The notes beneath the pieces are model-generated. The model saw only the letters and a list, made by a program, of their open reading frames with translations, searched no databases and was not told where the DNA came from. Below, piece by piece: positions 7,007-10,179 of a stretch of 10,179 nucleotides of DNA. Position 1 is the first letter of the stretch. Each line of letters begins with the position of its first letter. Made by a program: the position numbers and the translations under genes. This stretch comes from Neisseriaceae bacterium (GTDB lineage Bacteria > Pseudomonadota > Gammaproteobacteria > Burkholderiales > UBA11063), in contig CANMQR010000011.1 of NCBI GenBank assembly GCA_947499925.1, forward strand, positions 1-10,179, written 5' to 3'.

Positions 7007-8651
7007 TTGGTTACAACAAATTACACGCCCTGAAATTTGGGCAATGAAAGGCTATAGTTCAGCTCGTTCTGAAATGGCAGACTTTGCCGGAATGATACAG
7101 CTTGATGCTAATGAAAATCCATTTCTACCATACCCAATGTCAAAAGAAGTGCATCAACTAAATCGTTATCCTGAACCGCAGCCAAAAGCTGTTATCTCAC
7201 GTTTAGCAGCAATTTATGGGGTACATAAAGACCAAGTGCTTGTTGCTCGTGGGATGGATGAAGTTATGGATTTACTAGTACGGGTATTTTGTACGCCGTA
7301 TAAAGATAGTGTTTTATTCACGCCTCCAACCTATGGCTATTATCAAGTTGCAGCTGATATTTCTGGAATTGGTATTGTAAAAGTTAATCTAGAAGATGAT
7401 TTTAGTCTGGATGCTGATAAACTAATTAATATAGGGCGAGACAAAGTAAAAATAGTATTTTTATGTACTCCGAATAACCCAACTGGGAATATTATTGATA
7501 TAGCAGGCATTGAGAAAATTGCCCTCAATATGCCAAATAGTATTATAGCAGTAGATGAAGCGTATATGGAATTTGCCGATGCGCCATCGGCAGTTAGTTT
7601 ATTAAATAAATACCCCAATATGGTCGTTATGAGAACACTGTCGAAAGCTTATGCTTTTGCTGGGGTTAGAGTTGGTACATTATTAGCTAGTAACGAGATT
7701 ATTAAATTAATTAGTAAGGTAATTGCCCCATACCCAATTCCTGTTCCATCGATAAATCTTATTATTCAAGCATTATCCCCATTTGGTTTAGAAGTGGCAA
7801 ATAGTAATATTGAGGTGATAAAAAAAGAGCGTGAGCGGATGTATCAAGAGTTATCTAAAGTTTCAGGCATTCATGTTTATAAGAGTCAGGCTAATTATTT
7901 ATTAATCAAAGTTTCTGAAGCCAGTGAGGTTTATCAACATTTCTTGTCGCGTGGAATTATTATTCGGAATCGTAGTCGTGATATTCCTAACACTATAAGA
8001 ATCTCTATTGGTACGCCTTTGGAAAATAATCTAGTATTACGAGCTTTTGGGGTAGATATTAAAGAATATCTTGTTAGCGAACGAACTGCTGCAATTGTTA
8101 GAAAAACCAATGAAACGGATATATTGGTTAGGGTTAATTTAGACAAAAAAGAGCCAATTAAAATTAATACTGGAATTGGTTTTTTTGATCATATGCTGGA
8201 ACAACTAGCCAAGCATGGTGGCTTTAGTTTAGAGCTAAGTGCTACAGGTGATACGCATATTGATTATCACCATACAGTTGAAGATGTAGCGATTTCATTA
8301 GGTCAAGCACTGAAAAATGCACTAGGAGATAAGCGCGGAATTAATCGCTATGGATTTGTATTACCAATGGATGAAGCTAATGCAGCTGCTAGTATTGATT
8401 TAAGTGGGCGTGGGGTTTTGGTGCTTAGGGCTAATTTCCCAACGCCTTTAATTGGCGACTTCCCCATTGAATTAGTAGAACATTTCTTTTTAAGTTTTTC
8501 TGATAAACTTGAAGCCGCAATTCATCTATCAGCAACAGGGGAAAATGCTCACCATATGGTTGAAGGCTTATTTAAGGCTTGTGCTAAAGCACTAAACCAA
8601 GCGATAAAAGAGACAAGTGACGATATTCCATCAACAAAAGGTTCAATATGA
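6999..8651 (+). CDS. hisCB: Fused histidinol-phosphate aminotransferase / imidazoleglycerol-phosphate dehydratase (HisC-HisB)
   Basis: A 550-aa bifunctional protein for steps 6 and 7. The N-terminal part (about 1-350) is HisC, a PLP aminotransferase. It has LDANENPF (35-42), CTPNNPTG (156-163), VDEAYMEF (185-192), the PLP lysine K216 in TLSKAYAFAGVRVG, and the RISIGTPLEN end (334-343). After a short linker (about 351-360) comes a complete HisB dehydratase (about 361-550). Its metal-binding groups are FFDHMLEQ (H398), HHTVED (H424, H425, E428), VEHFFLSF (H494) and HHMVEGLFKA (H518, H519, E522), and it ends with STKGSI as IGPD proteins do. All catalytic residues I can check are intact, so both activities are expected. 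There is no internal methionine or ribosome binding site near the junction, so no separate HisB is likely. AAGG lies six bases before the ATG. The gene overlaps hisD by 8 and hisH by 4 bases. In enterobacteria HisB is instead fused to a HAD phosphatase. Confidence 0.95.
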   Translation: MSNWLQQITRPEIWAMKGYSSARSEMADFAGMIQLDANENPFLPYPMSKEVHQLNRYPEPQPKAVISRLAAIYGVHKDQVLVARGMDEVMDLLVRVFCTPYKDSVLFTPPTYGYYQVAADISGIGIVKVNLEDDFSLDADKLINIGRDKVKIVFLCTPNNPTGNIIDIAGIEKIALNMPNSIIAVDEAYMEFADAPSAVSLLNKYPNMVVMRTLSKAYAFAGVRVGTLLASNEIIKLISKVIAPYPIPVPSINLIIQALSPFGLEVANSNIEVIKKERERMYQELSKVSGIHVYKSQANYLLIKVSEASEVYQHFLSRGIIIRNRSRDIPNTIRISIGTPLENNLVLRAFGVDIKEYLVSERTAAIVRKTNETDILVRVNLDKKEPIKINTGIGFFDHMLEQLAKHGGFSLELSATGDTHIDYHHTVEDVAISLGQALKNALGDKRGINRYGFVLPMDEANAAASIDLSGRGVLVLRANFPTPLIGDFPIELVEHFFLSFSDKLEAAIHLSATGENAHHMVEGLFKACAKALNQAIKETSDDIPSTKGSI

Positions 8652-9259
8652 TAGCTGTTATTGATGGTGGTGGAGCTAATTTTTTATCAGTTACTACAGC
8701 TTTAGATAAACTTAAAATTGACTATGAATTTACTCATAATGCTGATGTCATTAATTCGGCTAATGGCGTAATATTACCTGGAGTTGGTAGTGCTAAATAT
8801 GCAATGGAGCATCTTAAAAAACATGGCTTAGTTGATGTGCTTCGTAATTTAAAAACTCCGTTACTTGGCATATGTTTAGGGATGCAGTTATTATATGAGC
8901 ATTCAAGTGAAGGTGATGTAGATTGTCTTGGGGTGGTTGCAGGTAGGGTTAATCGTTTTATTCCTGATACTAATTTGATCGTCCCTCATATGGGGTGGAA
9001 TAATTTAAATGTAGAAGTGCATTCACCTTTAATTAATGGTCTAGGGCAAGATGATAATGTTTATTTTGTGCATAGTTTTTATGCACCAGTAAATGAGGCA
9101 ACCATAGCATCATGTGATTATGGGAATCGATTTAGTGCAATAGTACAGAATAATAATTTTTATGGGATGCAGTTTCATCCTGAGAAATCAGGTATATTAG
9201 GAGAGCTGCTGCTGAGTAATTTTTTTGGAATAGTTAATGATAATTTATCCAGCAATTGA
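8648..9259 (+). CDS. hisH: Imidazole glycerol phosphate synthase, glutamine amidotransferase subunit
   Basis: Releases ammonia from glutamine and channels it to HisF, which makes imidazole glycerol phosphate and AICAR (step 5). It is a class I glutamine amidotransferase of 203 aa, the normal length. The triad is complete: nucleophile C76 in LLGICLGMQLL, then H177 and E179 in MQFHPEKSG. The oxyanion-hole strand is LPGVGSA (43-49). HMGWN (114-118) and YFVHSFYAP (139-147) are typical HisH segments at the interface. The start ATG shares four bases (ATGA) with the stop of the hisC/hisB gene, with AAAGG six bases before. The last 23 bases overlap hisA, so the final residues (about 196-203) are encoded in shared DNA and are poorly conserved. 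Confidence 0.96.
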   Translation: MIAVIDGGGANFLSVTTALDKLKIDYEFTHNADVINSANGVILPGVGSAKYAMEHLKKHGLVDVLRNLKTPLLGICLGMQLLYEHSSEGDVDCLGVVAGRVNRFIPDTNLIVPHMGWNNLNVEVHSPLINGLGQDDNVYFVHSFYAPVNEATIASCDYGNRFSAIVQNNNFYGMQFHPEKSGILGELLLSNFFGIVNDNLSSN

Positions 9260-9959
9260 TTTGAGAGATGGCAAATGTGTTCGCTTGACTAAAGGCGATT
9301 TTGCAACTACTAAAGTATATAATGATAATCCGATTTCAATGTTAGAAGAGTTTGCTAAATTTGGAGCAACATGGCTACATATGGTTGATTTGGACGGTGC
9401 TAAACAAGGGAAAATTGCTCAAGGGGAGTTGATAAAATCTTTGGTAGCTTCAAGTGATCTAAAAGTACAAGTTGGTGGTGGTATAAGAACTACCGAAGAT
9501 ATTGAACGGCTATTTGGATATGGTGTATCAAGAGTTGTTTTAGGTAGTATATGTGTATCAAATAAAGACTTGGTTAAACAATGGCTTGATATTTATGGGC
9601 CAGAAAAAATTGTTTTAGCACTTGATTGTCATTTAAATGAAGATGGTACGCCAATGGTTACGACTCATGGTTGGCAAGAAAAAAGTACGGTTACGGTGTG
9701 GGATTTATTAAATTATTATGCAACTGCTAAATATGTATTATGTACTGATATAAGTGTGGATGGTACTTTGGAAGGCCCTAGTATGGATTTATACCAAGAA
9801 CTACAAGAACGATTTCCACATATTAAACTAATTGCATCGGGTGGAGTGGGAGCACTAAATGATTTGATAAAACTAAAAGAATTAAATGTTTATGGGGCAG
9901 TAGTTGGTAAGGCTATTTATGAGGGTAAGATTCCACTTGAAAAAATCGAGTTTACCTAA
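9237..9959 (+). CDS. hisA: ProFAR isomerase (phosphoribosylformimino-AICAR-phosphate isomerase)
   Basis: Isomerises ProFAR to PRFAR by an Amadori rearrangement (step 4). It is a TIM barrel of 240 aa, the usual size. The catalytic aspartates are D8 in YPAIDLRDGKCVRL and D130 in LALDCH. The two phosphate-binding loops are VGGGIR (79-84) and SGGVG (201-205). WLHMVDLDGAKQG (46-58) and TDISVDGTLEGPS (170-182) are characteristic of HisA rather than HisF, which has its own gene next door. The ATG at 9237 lies inside the end of hisH (23-bp overlap) with GGAA six bases upstream. The conserved start IIYPAIDLRDG leaves no room for a later start. The stop TAA is directly followed by the hisF ATG. Confidence 0.96.
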   Translation: MIIYPAIDLRDGKCVRLTKGDFATTKVYNDNPISMLEEFAKFGATWLHMVDLDGAKQGKIAQGELIKSLVASSDLKVQVGGGIRTTEDIERLFGYGVSRVVLGSICVSNKDLVKQWLDIYGPEKIVLALDCHLNEDGTPMVTTHGWQEKSTVTVWDLLNYYATAKYVLCTDISVDGTLEGPSMDLYQELQERFPHIKLIASGGVGALNDLIKLKELNVYGAVVGKAIYEGKIPLEKIEFT

Positions 9960-10179
9960 ATGCTAAAAAAACGAATTATCCCATGTCTTGATGTAAAAGA
10001 TGGAGCTGTAGTTAAAGGTGTTCAATTTCGTAATCATGAAATTGTGGGCGAAATTATAGAACTTGCCAAACGCTATTCTGATTCTGGTGCGGATGAGCTA
10101 GTATTTTACGATATAACAGCTAGTAGTGATAATCGAAATATCGATAAAAAATGGATTTATGATATTGCAAAAAATATTA
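9960..10179 (+). CDS. hisF: Imidazole glycerol phosphate synthase, cyclase subunit; 3' end beyond the window
   Basis: HisF uses ammonia from HisH to turn PRFAR into imidazole glycerol phosphate and AICAR. Seventy-three residues are visible before the right edge; the full protein is about 255. The start [20 protein letters not shown] is diagnostic, with catalytic D11 in CLDV. It is followed by [13 protein letters not shown] and [15 protein letters not shown], nearly as in E. coli HisF. The ATG immediately follows the hisA stop (TAAATG) and there is only a weak GAG upstream, so translation probably depends on coupling with hisA. hisI/hisE is the expected next gene but cannot be seen. Confidence 0.95.
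   Translation, partial: MLKKRIIPCLDVKDGAVVKGVQFRNHEIVGEIIELAKRYSDSGADELVFYDITASSDNRNIDKKWIYDIAKNI

Noticed and set aside
8040..8110. HisC-HisB junction as a sequencing frameshift artefact
   Set aside because: The frame runs through both conserved ends without a shift, and no stop codon, ATG or ribosome binding site for a separate hisB is seen at the junction. A lost stop codon by one base error remains possible but is less likely.

Overview
The window is a densely packed, AT-rich piece of bacterial chromosome, most likely from a gammaproteobacterium. The evidence is the encoded proteins. HisG, HisD, HisF, Nth and the HisB module align closely, from memory, with their E. coli counterparts. 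The gloB / YafS-like methyltransferase / rnhA neighbourhood is also typical of that class. The genus cannot be named from the sequence alone.

Left part (1-1762): rnhA, whose 3' end runs off the left edge, and a YafS-like methyltransferase gene lie on the minus strand and overlap by 13 bp. The glyoxalase II gene gloB diverges from them on the plus strand. Only one base separates the two divergent start codons, so any local promoters must lie inside the opposite gene.

Middle part (1808-3807): dnaB, the replicative helicase, is followed by nth, endonuclease III. They overlap by one base (TAGTG), and nth uses a GTG start.

Between nth and the next operon (3805-3930) is a small non-coding element with terminal inverted repeats flanked by TA dinucleotides. 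It looks like a MITE of the IS630/Tc1-mariner type. It sits exactly in the nth stop codon: removing it restores TAA, and its first base changes this to TAG. A good extended -10 promoter follows.

Right part (4018-10179): a tightly coupled histidine operon, hisN-hisG-hisD-hisC/B-hisH-hisA-hisF, with hisF cut by the right edge. Genes overlap or abut throughout. It encodes the ATP-PRPP step (HisG), the ProFAR isomerase (HisA), the IGP synthase pair (HisH and HisF), the dehydratase and aminotransferase (fused HisC-HisB), the phosphatase (HisN) and the final dehydrogenase (HisD). hisI/hisE (steps 2 and 3) are not in the window and may lie downstream.

The most notable features are the HisC-HisB fusion, in which the enterobacterial HAD phosphatase partner of HisB is replaced by the aminotransferase, and an unrelated IMPase-type phosphatase gene at the head of the operon. 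I see no phage, CRISPR, toxin or defence genes, and no RNA gene.
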